Positions 42,658 to 51,948 of a stretch of DNA of 64,000 nt are shown here, in pieces. The DNA is from Sphingomonadaceae bacterium. Lineage in GTDB: Bacteria > Pseudomonadota > Alphaproteobacteria > Sphingomonadales > Sphingomonadaceae. The stretch lies in the NCBI GenBank assembly GCA_947453945.1, contig CANGJB010000004.1, positions 1 to 64,000 on the forward strand. Reading direction: 5' to 3'. Made by a program: the position numbers and the translations under genes. Each line of letters opens with the position of its first letter. Within the stretch, counting starts at the first letter, position 1. The notes under the pieces are model-generated. The model was not told the DNA's origin, ran no database searches, and was given only the letters and a program-made list of their open reading frames with translations.

Positions 42658-44418
42658 TTATGCCTTGTAGCGGACTTCGCCGCCGACGAGGGTCTGCTGC
42701 ACGCGGATGTCCTTGATCTTTTCGGGATCGATGGTGGCGGGATCGCCATCGAGGATCACCATATCGGCCAGCTTGCCGGGGGTGAGCGTACCCTTGAGGT
42801 CTTCCTCGAACGAGGCATGGGCGCCGTTGGCGGAGAGGACTTTCAGCCCCTCCATCACGGTGATCTTCTGGCTGGGGCCCCATACTTCGCCGTTCCAGCC
42901 CTTGCGCGTGACCATGCCCTGCAGGCCCATCAGCGGCGCGAACGGGCCGGGCGGGAAATCGGAGCCCGCGCAAACAGGGACGCCCGCATCGATGAGCATC
43001 CGGTAGGCCATCATGTGTTCCATCATCTCTGCGCCGTAGAAGTGGAACTTGTCCGCGTTGTAATAGGCATAGCTGGTGAACAGCGCGGGGACGACGCCGA
43101 GCGCCTTGATCCGCGCGACCAGCGCAGGCGAGACATTGGTGCAGTGGGTGATCTTGGGCCGCCGGTCTTTGCCCGGCACCAGCTTCGTGCCGCGTTCGTA
43201 GGCGGTGAGGACCATGCCGATCGCCACATCGCCATTGGCGTGGAAATTGGGTTGGATCCCGGCGCGCAGCTGCTTTTCAACCAGCGCGTCGAGCCCCTCC
43301 TGCGTCTGCGTGAGGTTGCCGTAATAGGGCGGGGTGCGGCCCGGATAGGGCGTGGCGCGCGACATCGTGCGTTCGGAGAAAGAGCCATCGGAGAACTGCT
43401 CTGCCGTGGCGCCAATGCGGATCCATTCATCGCCAAAGCCGGTGCGCACACCATTGGCGATCATGGCATCGAGCAAGGCGCCCGAGGTTTCATACGTGAC
43501 GCGGTGGAGCAGCCGCCCCTCGCGCCGGATCTGCTGGAGCGCGGAGAGATCATCGGCGGTGGAGGTTCCGGCTGCGACCAGCCCCGGTGCGGTGTGGCAC
43601 ACGCTGGTGAGGCCATAGCGCACGAATTCGGCGCTGATCTTCGCGGCCCCGGCGATGGCGCGGGCGCGCAGTTGCTCTGGCGTGAGATCGGGCTCCTTCG
43701 TCTGCGCCTTGATCGGATCAATGGCCAGATCGGTTACGCGGCCGGTGAGATTGCCATTGGCATCGCGGTCATAGGTGCCGCCGAAGGGATTGGGCGTATC
43801 GCGCGTGATCCCCGCAAGCTTCAACGCATACCTATTAACAACATAGGTATGCCCACCGCGATGCGTGACGATGACCGGATGTTCGCTGGAAACCCGATCG
43901 AGATCGGCCATGGTGAGCGGGCGGCCATCCTTGATCTTGGTATCGTCATAAAACTCGCCACGCACGAGGCGGCCCGGCGGGGTCTGCGCGGCGCGCTCCC
44001 TGAGGCGGGCGACAATGGTATCGATGGTGAGGAACTCGACCTCGAACGGATTGCCGACGAGGACATCGCCCAGCAGGCTCTCACCCACCGCATGGAGATG
44101 CGCATCGTTGAAGCCGGGGACGATGGTCTGCCCGCCAAGGTCGATCACTTGCGTGCGGGCGCTCGCGAGCGTTTTCAGTTCGGCCCAGGTGCCGACGCCG
44201 ACGATGCGGCTGCCGGCGATGGCAATGGCATCGGCAGAGGGCACGGCGGGATCGAGCGTGTGGATGCGCGCGCCGCGATAGATCAGCGTGGGCGCGGGAT
44301 CGAGCATGGCCGCCATGGCACGCGGAGATAGCCCGGCCAGCGCGAGCGCCCCGCCCGATCCGATCAGCCCGCGCCGCGTGATTGCCAGTGATCCTGTGAT
44401 TGCCCGTGACCCTGCCAT
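42658..44418 (-). CDS. YtcJ-like amidohydrolase (Tat-exported)
   Basis: A 586-residue amidohydrolase-3 family metal-dependent hydrolase. The N-terminus has a twin-arginine signal (AITRRGLIGSGGALALAGLS). The metal site begins with FNDAHLHAVGE near residue 110; further signatures are NFHANGDVAIGMVL and VCAGSDFPPGPFAPLMG. GGGGGAGGG precedes the ATG at 44418. It is exported to the periplasm and probably acts on an amide, carbamate or similar organic substrate that is not identifiable. It heads the operon with the thioesterase and ggt. Confidence 0.88.
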   Translation of the reverse strand: MAGSRAITGSLAITRRGLIGSGGALALAGLSPRAMAAMLDPAPTLIYRGARIHTLDPAVPSADAIAIAGSRIVGVGTWAELKTLASARTQVIDLGGQTIVPGFNDAHLHAVGESLLGDVLVGNPFEVEFLTIDTIVARLRERAAQTPPGRLVRGEFYDDTKIKDGRPLTMADLDRVSSEHPVIVTHRGGHTYVVNRYALKLAGITRDTPNPFGGTYDRDANGNLTGRVTDLAIDPIKAQTKEPDLTPEQLRARAIAGAAKISAEFVRYGLTSVCHTAPGLVAAGTSTADDLSALQQIRREGRLLHRVTYETSGALLDAMIANGVRTGFGDEWIRIGATAEQFSDGSFSERTMSRATPYPGRTPPYYGNLTQTQEGLDALVEKQLRAGIQPNFHANGDVAIGMVLTAYERGTKLVPGKDRRPKITHCTNVSPALVARIKALGVVPALFTSYAYYNADKFHFYGAEMMEHMMAYRMLIDAGVPVCAGSDFPPGPFAPLMGLQGMVTRKGWNGEVWGPSQKITVMEGLKVLSANGAHASFEEDLKGTLTPGKLADMVILDGDPATIDPEKIKDIRVQQTLVGGEVRYKA

Positions 44419-45113
44419 GCCCAGCCCTCCCCCTTGCCATGCGATCAGCGTCTGGACCGCCAGACGCGGATCGACACCGCACGGCAATGGTGCTGGCCGG
44501 ACAGATACAATGCAAGCGCGATTGCAGGCTGGATGCGGGGGTGGGAGATGTGCCGGGCGGGGCCGGTCACTGGTGTGGCATCTAGTTTCCTATCACTAAG
44601 CAACTAACCTAGTTATCGTGAAGCGATGGTGCACAATCCGCAGCAGGCAAAAAGCCTGCTGCAAAATGTACCCGGGTCAGCGGGAAGGGCACCTGCCGGC
44701 ACCCAACGGATAGCAGCTGCCGCGACCGCCCAAGCCTTCGGCAACCCTCATGAGCAATGGCCAATCCGCCTATCGCAATGCGATGCTTCGCAAATTCGGC
44801 GCCGGATTACAGTGGCGCTGGGCGACCAGTTTTATACCATAATGGGGGTTACATTTAGGCCGATCACACAAAGGGGACCCTCAAAATTAACTAGAGAAAC
44901 TAGAGAAATCTCTATCAAGCACATAACAGACGTTAGGGAAACTGAGCAAAGCGGCGAACTCCTAGATTTTTGCTATAGCATATCTACTTATTTTCCAAAC
45001 AATTAAACCATTGCGGACAAATCAAACCCCATTATTATCACAAGCCAACCACCCGGCGCCTGCCAGATTTGAAATCTATTCAATTCATACTGAACAGGCA
45101 AAAGGAATAATAA
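44419..45113. other. Intergenic AT-rich stretch without a supported gene
   Basis: About 695 bp. The first 170 bases hold the amidohydrolase upstream region at normal GC. From about 44580 the DNA becomes much more AT-rich than the rest of the window. A 126-codon open frame at 44626-45006 shows no recognisable domain, unbiased codon use and no convincing ribosome-binding site, so it is not called. Foreign or degenerate DNA is likely. Confidence 0.5.
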
Positions 45114-45566
45114 ATGGCAGAAACATAAGTACTTGCCTTAAAAAAGAATCTAACTCGACGCCAATTAGAATGCGTCGAACTTGCAATCAGGGGTATGAGT
45201 TCAAAGGAAATTGCAAGGAAATTAGAGATTTCGCCTTCTACGGTTGATAATCATATTTCCGCAGCAATGCACATTTATAGACTACGCAACCGGGCCGCAC
45301 TTGCAAGATACTTCAGCGACAAAACATTTAATTTTCACACTGAAGATACCGAACCGCTGGTGATCAAAAGAGATATCGGCACCATCGATGTACGCGACAC
45401 TGCCAAAAACACCTGCGATTGTCTGTATTGCAGGGGAGCCCGGCTGGCGAAGCGTACCCTGCCCACATCGATAACGATCGCTGTGATGGCCTTTATCCTG
45501 TTCACCATAATAGACCTGGCGATCCGCTTCGCGGTTCTGCGTCTGGGTGGTTGGCGCCCGCAATAG
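45114..45566 (+). pseudogene. LuxR-type HTH regulator with C-terminal membrane helix, stop at codon 5
   Basis: With the SD AAAGGA (45101-45106) and ATG 45114, the frame reads M-A-E-T, then TAA (45126-45128), and then continues open with LALKKNLTRRQLECVELAIR and SKEIARKLEISPSTVDNHIS, a full LuxR-type DNA-binding domain. The HTH begins before the next in-frame ATG (45195), so restarting there would cut off the first helix. After the HTH come a CDCLYC motif and one membrane helix (TSITIAVMAFILFTIIDLAI), giving a ToxR-like topology. Base composition is AT-rich. This is either a nonsense pseudogene, a sequencing error, or a truncated active form from 45195. Confidence 0.7.
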
Positions 45567-45651
45567 AGACGCGCCGCTGGTGCAGGATTCCAGCCGCATT
45601 CGGCCCGGCACACCCAGCCTTTCGGAAATTGACAGCAGCGAGGAACTGGCC

Positions 45652-46653
45652 ATGCCAGAAGACCCCACCAGCCTTGAAAGCCATCAGGACCACCCGTTCC
45701 ATACCGCCGAGCCTGCAGGCAAAACGTTGCTGGCGGCGATCCTTTCAGACCGCTCGCACCTGCGGGCTGATCTGGCCGACGATATCATAGCCGCCGGCAT
45801 CGCGGTTGCCGATGATCGATCGTTTTCGGAATTCTGCGAAGAGACTGCCGCAAACGGCCTGACTGCGCCCGTGGCCGGACACATCATCCTGGCGGACTGC
45901 CCGGCGGTTGGCGGGAGCGAAGCTGCCGCGCTGCGACGACTGGCGAACGCCGTGCAGCAGGGCGGCCAGCGCCTCATCCTATCCACAACGCTCGATGCGC
46001 TGGACGAAGTCCGCGCGGTTCTCGGCTCATGCGAGGCCGATCTGCTGGTAGCCCCGGGCCGCAGCGAATGGCTGCTGGCGCTGGCGCGCGCGGCGGCGGA
46101 AACCGGGAAACAGGCCCGGCAAGGTGTTGAAGAGAGCCGGCTGTTGCTGCTGCAACTGACCGAGCAGATCAGCAGGCTTTCGCGCCGGGTCGAGACGTTT
46201 TCAGGCATGGCGCCAGAAGCGCAGGGCGCCGACGCCGCAGGCGATCACGCAAGCCGGGCGACAATGGGCGAAACGGACGATCCGGAGCCGCCGGTCCATG
46301 CGGCGCTGCCCGATCCGCAATTGGTGCGCCGCATCATCCGCCAGCGCCAGATGCGCGGGCGGTTCTTCGATGCCACACTCCTCACCGATCCGGTGTGGGA
46401 CATGGTGCTGGATCTGACGGCAGCCCGCGCGGAACGCAAATCGGTGACGGTCACATCGCTCTGCATCGCATCGGGCGCCCCGCCCAGCACGGCCGTGCGC
46501 TGGATCGGCCAATTGATCGATGCCGGTATGCTGGAACGCCGAACCAATCCGCACGATCGGCGCAGCGCCTATATCGACCTTACCAGCAAGGCCGTCGAAG
46601 CTGTCAGCCGCTACTTCGAGGCGGTTGGCCGGCAGGCGGTGGCGCTGGCCTGA
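45652..46653 (+). CDS. MarR-like winged-helix regulator with receiver-like N-terminal domain
   Basis: A 333-residue protein. Residues about 20-150 look like a degenerate response-regulator receiver (alternating strands and helices, HIILADCPAVGG where the phospho-Asp loop would be), followed by a helix LLLLQLTEQISRLSRRVETF and a C-terminal winged helix (VTSLCIASGAPPSTAVRWIG, AGMLERRTNPHDRRSAYIDL), MarR-like in the recognition helix and wing. Start ATG 45652 has GAGGAA; an in-frame ATG at 45547 overlaps the previous frame. It follows the LuxR-type gene in the same direction and may form a regulatory pair with it. Confidence 0.75.
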   Translation: MPEDPTSLESHQDHPFHTAEPAGKTLLAAILSDRSHLRADLADDIIAAGIAVADDRSFSEFCEETAANGLTAPVAGHIILADCPAVGGSEAAALRRLANAVQQGGQRLILSTTLDALDEVRAVLGSCEADLLVAPGRSEWLLALARAAAETGKQARQGVEESRLLLLQLTEQISRLSRRVETFSGMAPEAQGADAAGDHASRATMGETDDPEPPVHAALPDPQLVRRIIRQRQMRGRFFDATLLTDPVWDMVLDLTAARAERKSVTVTSLCIASGAPPSTAVRWIGQLIDAGMLERRTNPHDRRSAYIDLTSKAVEAVSRYFEAVGRQAVALA

Positions 46654-46689
46654 ACTGCGGCGCAGCGGCAGGGCAGCGGGGGGACCGCT

Positions 46690-48126
46690 TCAGGCCTGAT
46701 GTTCGAGCGCGCTGCGCGTGGCGCGGGTCCAGGTCTGGCTGCCGGTGAGGAACGCGTACCACCCCAGCACCGCCCCGGTGTGGCGCAGGACCTGAAAGCT
46801 GAACGGTTCGGCCAGCGCGGCGATCAGCGCGGGCAGCAGGCGCAGGCCCTCCGGCCGGCCGGTCCAGCGCTTGTAGATGCCCAGCGACCAGAGGTGGAAG
46901 GTGAGGTCAATCACGATCTTGGCGACCATCACGAGCAGGATCGGAAAAGCGAGGTAAAAGCGGCCCGTGGCGACCAGCCAGATCAGGATGGCAAACGCGG
47001 CAAGCCCATAGACCGGCTGGAGCGTATCGAGCGCTTTCACCGGCAGCATGCGCGTGCCGAGCAGGCCGTAGCGGCTGTTGCCCACCATATCGCGGTTCCA
47101 GTGCTGGGTCTGCAGGAAGCCGCCGAACCAGCGCTGGCGCTGCTTGAGAAAGCCGCGAATGGTGGCCGGCGCATCGGTGCGGGCCAGCGCGCCGCCGACG
47201 ACACTGACGTTCCAGCCGAGGCCGTGATCATGGCTGTGCCGGTGCAGCCGGTGGATGAGTTCGTAATCCTCCACCATGCAATCGGAATCGAACCCGCCGA
47301 CCGCGATCACCGCCTCGCGCCGGAACGCGGCAAAGGCGCCCGAGATCAGCAGCAGGCCGTTCAATTGCATCCACGCATGGCGCGAGAGGAAATTGCGCAC
47401 ATATTCGTAAGACTGGAACCATTCGAACAAGCGGCCCGAAAGCGAAGGGCCGCAGATCGGCTGGAGCACGCCGGTGGCGGCAACTAGCGAAGGATCGCGC
47501 TGGAAGGCGGTGCGCATCGCCGCGATGGCGCCGGGCTCCAGCAGGGTATCGGCATCGACGGTGAGCACGGCTTCGGTGCGGGCGTGGAGCAGCGCCTGGT
47601 TGAGCGCGCGGGCCTTGCCGCCATGAGGCAGGCGCAGCCATTGCAGGCGGGTGGCACCGATCACGGTTTCAGCCATGCCGCCGATGCAGGGCGCGGCGAG
47701 GCCATAGGCTTCGAGCATGGCGGCGGGGGTCGCGTCGGTCGAGCCATCATCCGCGATCAGGATCGCCTCGGGCGGCTGGGCCTGCGCGAGGAGGCGGTTC
47801 ACGGTAAGACGGATAACGCTGGCTTCGTTGTGCGCGGCGACGATCACACCAAAGGTGGGCGCATCGGTGGCGGGGGGCGCCGGGCGGGCCGCTTCTGCAA
47901 CCAGCTTGCGGATTTGCCACGCGGTGAACAGCAGCAGCGCGGTATCATAGAGGATATAGACTACGCCAACCGACCACATGCCGAGGCCCTGCCGGTAGAA
48001 CGCCTGCGCTGTGAGCGCGAGGAACAGGAGCGGCGCGGCGATGCGGATCACCCGGCTGACCAGCGGCACGGCACGCGGCGTGAAGCGCGGAGATTCGGCG
48101 AGCAGGACGGCGTTGAGAGACGGCAT
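46690..48126 (-). CDS. Family 2 glycosyltransferase, membrane-bound
   Basis: A 478-residue processive-type GT2. Two N-terminal helices (about 22-70) precede the GT-A domain: APTFGVIVAAHNEASVIR, IADDGSTDATPAA, VLTVDADTLLEPGA, MVEDYEL and the product-binding QRQRWFGGFLQT, then four or five C-terminal helices. This is the layout of cellulose/hyaluronan/poly-GlcNAc synthase relatives. The sugar is unknown; a role in exopolysaccharide synthesis is inferred. Start ATG 48126 is preceded by GGGCGAGGG. Confidence 0.88.
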   Translation of the reverse strand: MPSLNAVLLAESPRFTPRAVPLVSRVIRIAAPLLFLALTAQAFYRQGLGMWSVGVVYILYDTALLLFTAWQIRKLVAEAARPAPPATDAPTFGVIVAAHNEASVIRLTVNRLLAQAQPPEAILIADDGSTDATPAAMLEAYGLAAPCIGGMAETVIGATRLQWLRLPHGGKARALNQALLHARTEAVLTVDADTLLEPGAIAAMRTAFQRDPSLVAATGVLQPICGPSLSGRLFEWFQSYEYVRNFLSRHAWMQLNGLLLISGAFAAFRREAVIAVGGFDSDCMVEDYELIHRLHRHSHDHGLGWNVSVVGGALARTDAPATIRGFLKQRQRWFGGFLQTQHWNRDMVGNSRYGLLGTRMLPVKALDTLQPVYGLAAFAILIWLVATGRFYLAFPILLVMVAKIVIDLTFHLWSLGIYKRWTGRPEGLRLLPALIAALAEPFSFQVLRHTGAVLGWYAFLTGSQTWTRATRSALEHQA

Positions 48127-48222
48127 CCCTCGCCCATAGCCAGCGCTTTCTGAACCGGCTATTGCGTTTGAGGGGTAGTTACGTGAACAATCGGCAATGG
48201 TTCGAGCGGAGCACAGAAGATC

Positions 48223-48777
48223 ATGATCAAGAAATACAGCGGCATAGCGATTGCGCTCCACTGGATCATCGCTCTTGGCATTCTGGCGAACCTGCTGCTG
48301 CCCAACATCTGGGAAGCCGTGAGTGATGAAAACGTGCGCCCGCTGATCGATGCGCACAAGTCCATCGGGGTGACCGTGCTGGGCCTTGCGGCGATGCGGC
48401 TGCTGTGGCGGCTGACGCACACGCCCCCTGCCCTGCCCGCCAGCTACAAGCCGTGGGAAGTGAAGGCGAGCCACGTGGCGCACTGGGCGCTCTATGCCAT
48501 GATCTTTGCCATGCCGCTGACCGGGTGGATCATGGATTCGGCGTGGAAGGACGCTGCGACCCATCCGATGCAGTGGTTCGGCCTGTTTGAATGGCCGCGC
48601 ATCGGCATGGTTATGGGGCTGGACGAAGTGACCAAGAAATCGGTCCACGACAGCTTTGGCGAGGCGCACGAAGTGCTGGGCTATGTGCTGTGGGCGCTGT
48701 TTGCAGCGCACGTGATCGGCGCGCTGAAGCACCAGTGGATCGATGGCGAGAAAGAACTGCAGCGCATGATGCCGTAA
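48223..48777 (+). CDS. Cytochrome b561 family protein
   Basis: A 184-residue four-helix di-haem membrane protein. Haem-ligand histidines are in IALHWIIALG, IDAHKSIGVTVLG, SHVAHWALYAMIFAMPLTGW and HEVLGYVLWALFAAHVIGALKHQ. CybB-type proteins oxidise ubiquinol and transfer electrons, for example to superoxide. The ATG follows GAGCGGAGCACAGAAG. It is divergent from the glycosyltransferase. Confidence 0.92.
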   Translation: MIKKYSGIAIALHWIIALGILANLLLPNIWEAVSDENVRPLIDAHKSIGVTVLGLAAMRLLWRLTHTPPALPASYKPWEVKASHVAHWALYAMIFAMPLTGWIMDSAWKDAATHPMQWFGLFEWPRIGMVMGLDEVTKKSVHDSFGEAHEVLGYVLWALFAAHVIGALKHQWIDGEKELQRMMP

Positions 48778-48781
48778 GGCG

Positions 48782-49312
48782 CTAGATGATCGCTGCTGCC
48801 GCGGCATCGAAGGCGGCTTCAAGCGCCGGATTGGTGCCGCGCAGCCCAGCCACGACCTCGCCGGCCCAGCGAACATAGTCTGCTTTGCGGGCCTGATCCC
48901 AGTCTGCCGGCGGCGAAACGGCAAGATCGCGCAAGTTGGCGATCTTGTCCGCAAGCTTGACCAGCTTAGCACCATGCGACTTGCCCGGCGCGTGCGCGAT
49001 CTGGAGTTGCTTGCGTTCGGCCTTGGGCAGCAACTTGTCGTCGGTCACCTCAGCGACCATTCCGGCCACGCGTGTACCAAAGCGCACTTCAAGTTCGGCA
49101 GGCGTAGTTTCGGTGTCCTCCACAGTATCATGAAGCAGGGCGGCGGCGATCACGTCGGCATCGGCAACACCACCTTCGCGCGCGAGGATCGTGGCGAGCA
49201 CGAGCGGATGGTTGATATAGGGCGTTGCCTCAGCGTCCTTGCGGCGCTGGCGGCGGTGCTTTTCGGCTGCGAACGCGGCAGCATCGAGGACGAGCACGAG
49301 ATCGGGATTCAT
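48782..49312 (-). CDS. HD-domain (p)ppGpp hydrolase, MESH1-like
   Basis: A 176-residue single-domain protein matching the hydrolase half of SpoT: YINHPLVLATILAREGG with the first His, ALLHDTVEDTETTP with the HD/ED metal-binding and catalytic residues, and GAKLVKLADKIANLRDL. It lacks synthetase, TGS and ACT domains, as small alarmone hydrolases do. It could hydrolyse (p)ppGpp or act as an NADPH phosphatase like animal MESH1. Start ATG 49312 has AAAGGAAA. It converges on cytochrome b561 with 4 bp between. Confidence 0.9.
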   Translation of the reverse strand: MNPDLVLVLDAAAFAAEKHRRQRRKDAEATPYINHPLVLATILAREGGVADADVIAAALLHDTVEDTETTPAELEVRFGTRVAGMVAEVTDDKLLPKAERKQLQIAHAPGKSHGAKLVKLADKIANLRDLAVSPPADWDQARKADYVRWAGEVVAGLRGTNPALEAAFDAAAAAII

Positions 49313-49495
49313 GGTGGTTTCCTTTGCAGGATTGGCCGGCGCATACATTCAGAAGGCCAAATACGACCTTTCGGGACTATGCTGTCACGGTGGGGCTGAA
49401 AAACGGTGGGACGAGCCAAGATTGGCGTGCTGCAGCTTGACAGCAAAGACCCTGCGCTTACGCCTTGGACTTAACGGTGGTTCGGGGGTATTGCA

Positions 49496-51220
49496 ATGAG
49501 GAAACTGGCTGTTTCGGGCACTCTGGCGCTGGTGCTTGCGGCGACTTCGGCGGAGGCGAAAACCGCGCCTGCCGATACCGTGCTGCATCATGGCACGATC
49601 CTGACCGTGGATGCCAAGGACCGCGTGGTTCAGGCCATGGCGATCCGCGGCGGGCGCATTGTCGCGCTGGGGAGCGACAAGGCGGTTGCGGCTTTCATCG
49701 GCAAGCGCACCAAGGTGATCGATCTGGCGGGCAAGACTGCCACGCCGGGGATGATCGACGCCCATGCTCATGCGCTGGAAGGCGGGATCGACGAAGTTGC
49801 CAACCTCCAGCTGGGCGAGGCTTCGAGCGTTGCGGATTTCCTGGCGCGGGTGAAGGCGCGCGCGGCGGAATTGCCGGCGGGCGCGTGGCTGACGGGTTCA
49901 GGCTGGAACGAGAGCCGCATTGCCGAGCACCGGCCGCCGAGCCTGGCCGAACTGGACGCGGTATCGGGCGGCCATCCGGTCGCGCTGGGGAACACGACAG
50001 GACATTATACGCTGGTGAACAGCGCGGTGCTCACGCTGGCGGGGGTGACGGCGGCGACGCCCGATCCGGCGGGGGGGCGCTTTGACAAGGACGCCAGCGG
50101 CTCGCTGACCGGGGTGATCTATGACAGCGCACAGGATGTGCTCGACAAGCTGGTGCCGCCGGTGGACGCGGCGACGCGGACCAAGGGGCTGACGCATGTT
50201 ATCGAAGGGGCGCTGTCTGAAGGGCTGACGGGCTTCAAGGACCCGCGCACCGGGCGCTTGCAGTGGGATGTCTATGCCGCAGCGGCCAAGCAGGCGCCGC
50301 TGAACGTGCATGTCTGCACGCTCACGTTCGCGCAGACCGACATGACGGCGGCGCGCGCGGCGGTGGACGATTATCGCCAGCGCAAGCGGGAACTGGCGGG
50401 CCTCAAGGGCCGCAACCTTGATGTGTGCGGTGTGAAGATCTTCCTCGACGGATCGGGCGCGGGGCGCACGGCTTGGGTTTACCAGCCGTTCGAGACCGAC
50501 GCTGCGCATGCCAATCCGGGCACGGGCTTTCCGATGATGGGGGCCGATGTCTATCGCCAGATGGTGGACCTCTTCACCAAGGAAGGCATGCCGATCGGTA
50601 CCCATGCCATCGGTGACCGGGCGATTGACACCGTGGTCGATGCCTATGCCGAGGCGCTGAAGGCGTGGCCCAAGCAGGGTCTGCGCCACAGCCTGATCCA
50701 CGCCAATCTGCCGACCGATCATGCCATCGACGTGATGGCCGACCTTCAGAAGAAGTACGATTCCGGCTATCCCGAAGCGCAGGCGGAATTCCTGTGGTTT
50801 CTGGGCGATGCGCTGGCCGCCGGATGGGGGCCGCAGCGCAGCGCGCGGATGATGCCCTACGCGACTTACGTGAAGCGCGGGATCATCTACAGCGATGGGT
50901 CGGACTATCCGGTGACGCCTTATGCGCCGCGCTATGGCTTGTGGTCATCCGTGGCGCGTGAGCCTGATGGGGACCGCTTTGGCAAGGCGCCGTTCGGCTT
51001 GGGCGAAGCGGTGGACATTCACACTGCGATGAAGAGCCACACGATCTGGGCGGCGCGGCAGCTGTTTCTCGAAAAGGAGACGGGCTCGCTCGAAGTGGGC
51101 AAGCTGGCCGATGTGGCGGTGTGGGACCGCAATCCTTATGCCGTGCCGACCGCCGATCTCAAGGACATGCGCTGCATGATGACCCTGTTTGGCGGCAGGA
51201 TCGTGTTTGTGAGGAAGTAA
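49496..51220 (+). CDS. YtcJ-like exported amidohydrolase
   Basis: A 574-residue amidohydrolase-3 protein, paralogous to the one at 42658. A Sec signal peptide (MRKLAVSGTLALVLAATSAEA) is followed by VLHHGTILTVDAKDR, the metal motif IDAHAHALEGG near residue 88, GTHAIGDRAIDTVVDAY and YSDGSDYPVTPYAPRYGLW. The substrate is unknown. The next gene starts on its last base. Confidence 0.88.
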   Translation: MRKLAVSGTLALVLAATSAEAKTAPADTVLHHGTILTVDAKDRVVQAMAIRGGRIVALGSDKAVAAFIGKRTKVIDLAGKTATPGMIDAHAHALEGGIDEVANLQLGEASSVADFLARVKARAAELPAGAWLTGSGWNESRIAEHRPPSLAELDAVSGGHPVALGNTTGHYTLVNSAVLTLAGVTAATPDPAGGRFDKDASGSLTGVIYDSAQDVLDKLVPPVDAATRTKGLTHVIEGALSEGLTGFKDPRTGRLQWDVYAAAAKQAPLNVHVCTLTFAQTDMTAARAAVDDYRQRKRELAGLKGRNLDVCGVKIFLDGSGAGRTAWVYQPFETDAAHANPGTGFPMMGADVYRQMVDLFTKEGMPIGTHAIGDRAIDTVVDAYAEALKAWPKQGLRHSLIHANLPTDHAIDVMADLQKKYDSGYPEAQAEFLWFLGDALAAGWGPQRSARMMPYATYVKRGIIYSDGSDYPVTPYAPRYGLWSSVAREPDGDRFGKAPFGLGEAVDIHTAMKSHTIWAARQLFLEKETGSLEVGKLADVAVWDRNPYAVPTADLKDMRCMMTLFGGRIVFVRK

Positions 51221-51945
51221 TGGCGGCCGCCGTGCTGCCTGCCGCCATCTGCCTTGCATTAACTCAGCCCTATGCCGGGGAGCCCCCTGCCCTGCGCGCC
51301 GCCGCGCCCGCCATTCCGGCGGCGGCGTCATCTGCCCAAGGGTTTGCCCCGCCGGGCTGGGAGGTCGCGGCCACGGCGGAGGGCGATCTCGACTTCGACG
51401 GGCACAGCGATCTGGCGGTGATCCTGAAAGGCAATGATCCCGGCTGCATCGTTGACACCGGGAGCGCGGGCGAGCCGCTGGATACCAACCCGCGCGTGCT
51501 GCTGATCGCCTTTGCGCGGCCTGAGCACTTCGTGCTGCAGGTGACCAATCCGGCAGTCATCCCGCGCAAGGATGATCCCTTTATGGACGATCCGCTGACC
51601 CCTGATGCGTTCACCATCAAGAACGGGGTGCTGCGACTGGGGCTGACCTACTGGCGCAGCATGGGCGGCTGGACCACGTATAGCACGTCGCTTTCGTTCC
51701 GCTGGAACGAGCACGCCTTTGCGCTGATCGGCTATGACCGCCAGACGGTGAACCGCGCCAGCGGCGAGACCGAGACGGTGAGCGTGAACTATCCGGCGCG
51801 CCGTGCCTTCACCGCCAAGGGTTCGATCGAGGACGACAAGCCCGGGCCAAAACGCTGGCAGCGGATCCTGCCGCAAAAAAAGTCGGAAACCTTGGCTTCC
51901 ATCGGCGACGGGCTGGCCTTCGAGCCAAAGCTGGCGAAGCGCTAG
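51220..51945 (+). CDS. Exported protein with a DxDxD calcium-loop-like motif, unknown function
   Basis: A 241-residue protein with a signal peptide (about residues 1-22). The mature part starts with an Ala/Pro linker, then EGDLDFDGHSDLAVILKG, like the calcium-binding loop of FG-GAP/VCBS repeats, and WRSMGGWTTYSTSLSFRWNEHAFALIGYDR near the middle. Only one such loop is seen, so it is not a propeller. No named family is recognised. Its start overlaps the amidohydrolase stop by one base, suggesting joint expression. Confidence 0.75.
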   Translation: MAAAVLPAAICLALTQPYAGEPPALRAAAPAIPAAASSAQGFAPPGWEVAATAEGDLDFDGHSDLAVILKGNDPGCIVDTGSAGEPLDTNPRVLLIAFARPEHFVLQVTNPAVIPRKDDPFMDDPLTPDAFTIKNGVLRLGLTYWRSMGGWTTYSTSLSFRWNEHAFALIGYDRQTVNRASGETETVSVNYPARRAFTAKGSIEDDKPGPKRWQRILPQKKSETLASIGDGLAFEPKLAKR

Positions 51946-51948
51946 CCC

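Noticed and set aside
44626..45006. 126-codon open frame in the AT-rich stretch
   Set aside because: No domain, no credible ribosome-binding site, and no codon bias; kept only as part of the intergenic entry.
45011..45247. 78-codon open frame before the LuxR-type gene
   Set aside because: It overlaps the HTH coding region in another frame; its end is the shifted reading of the HTH.
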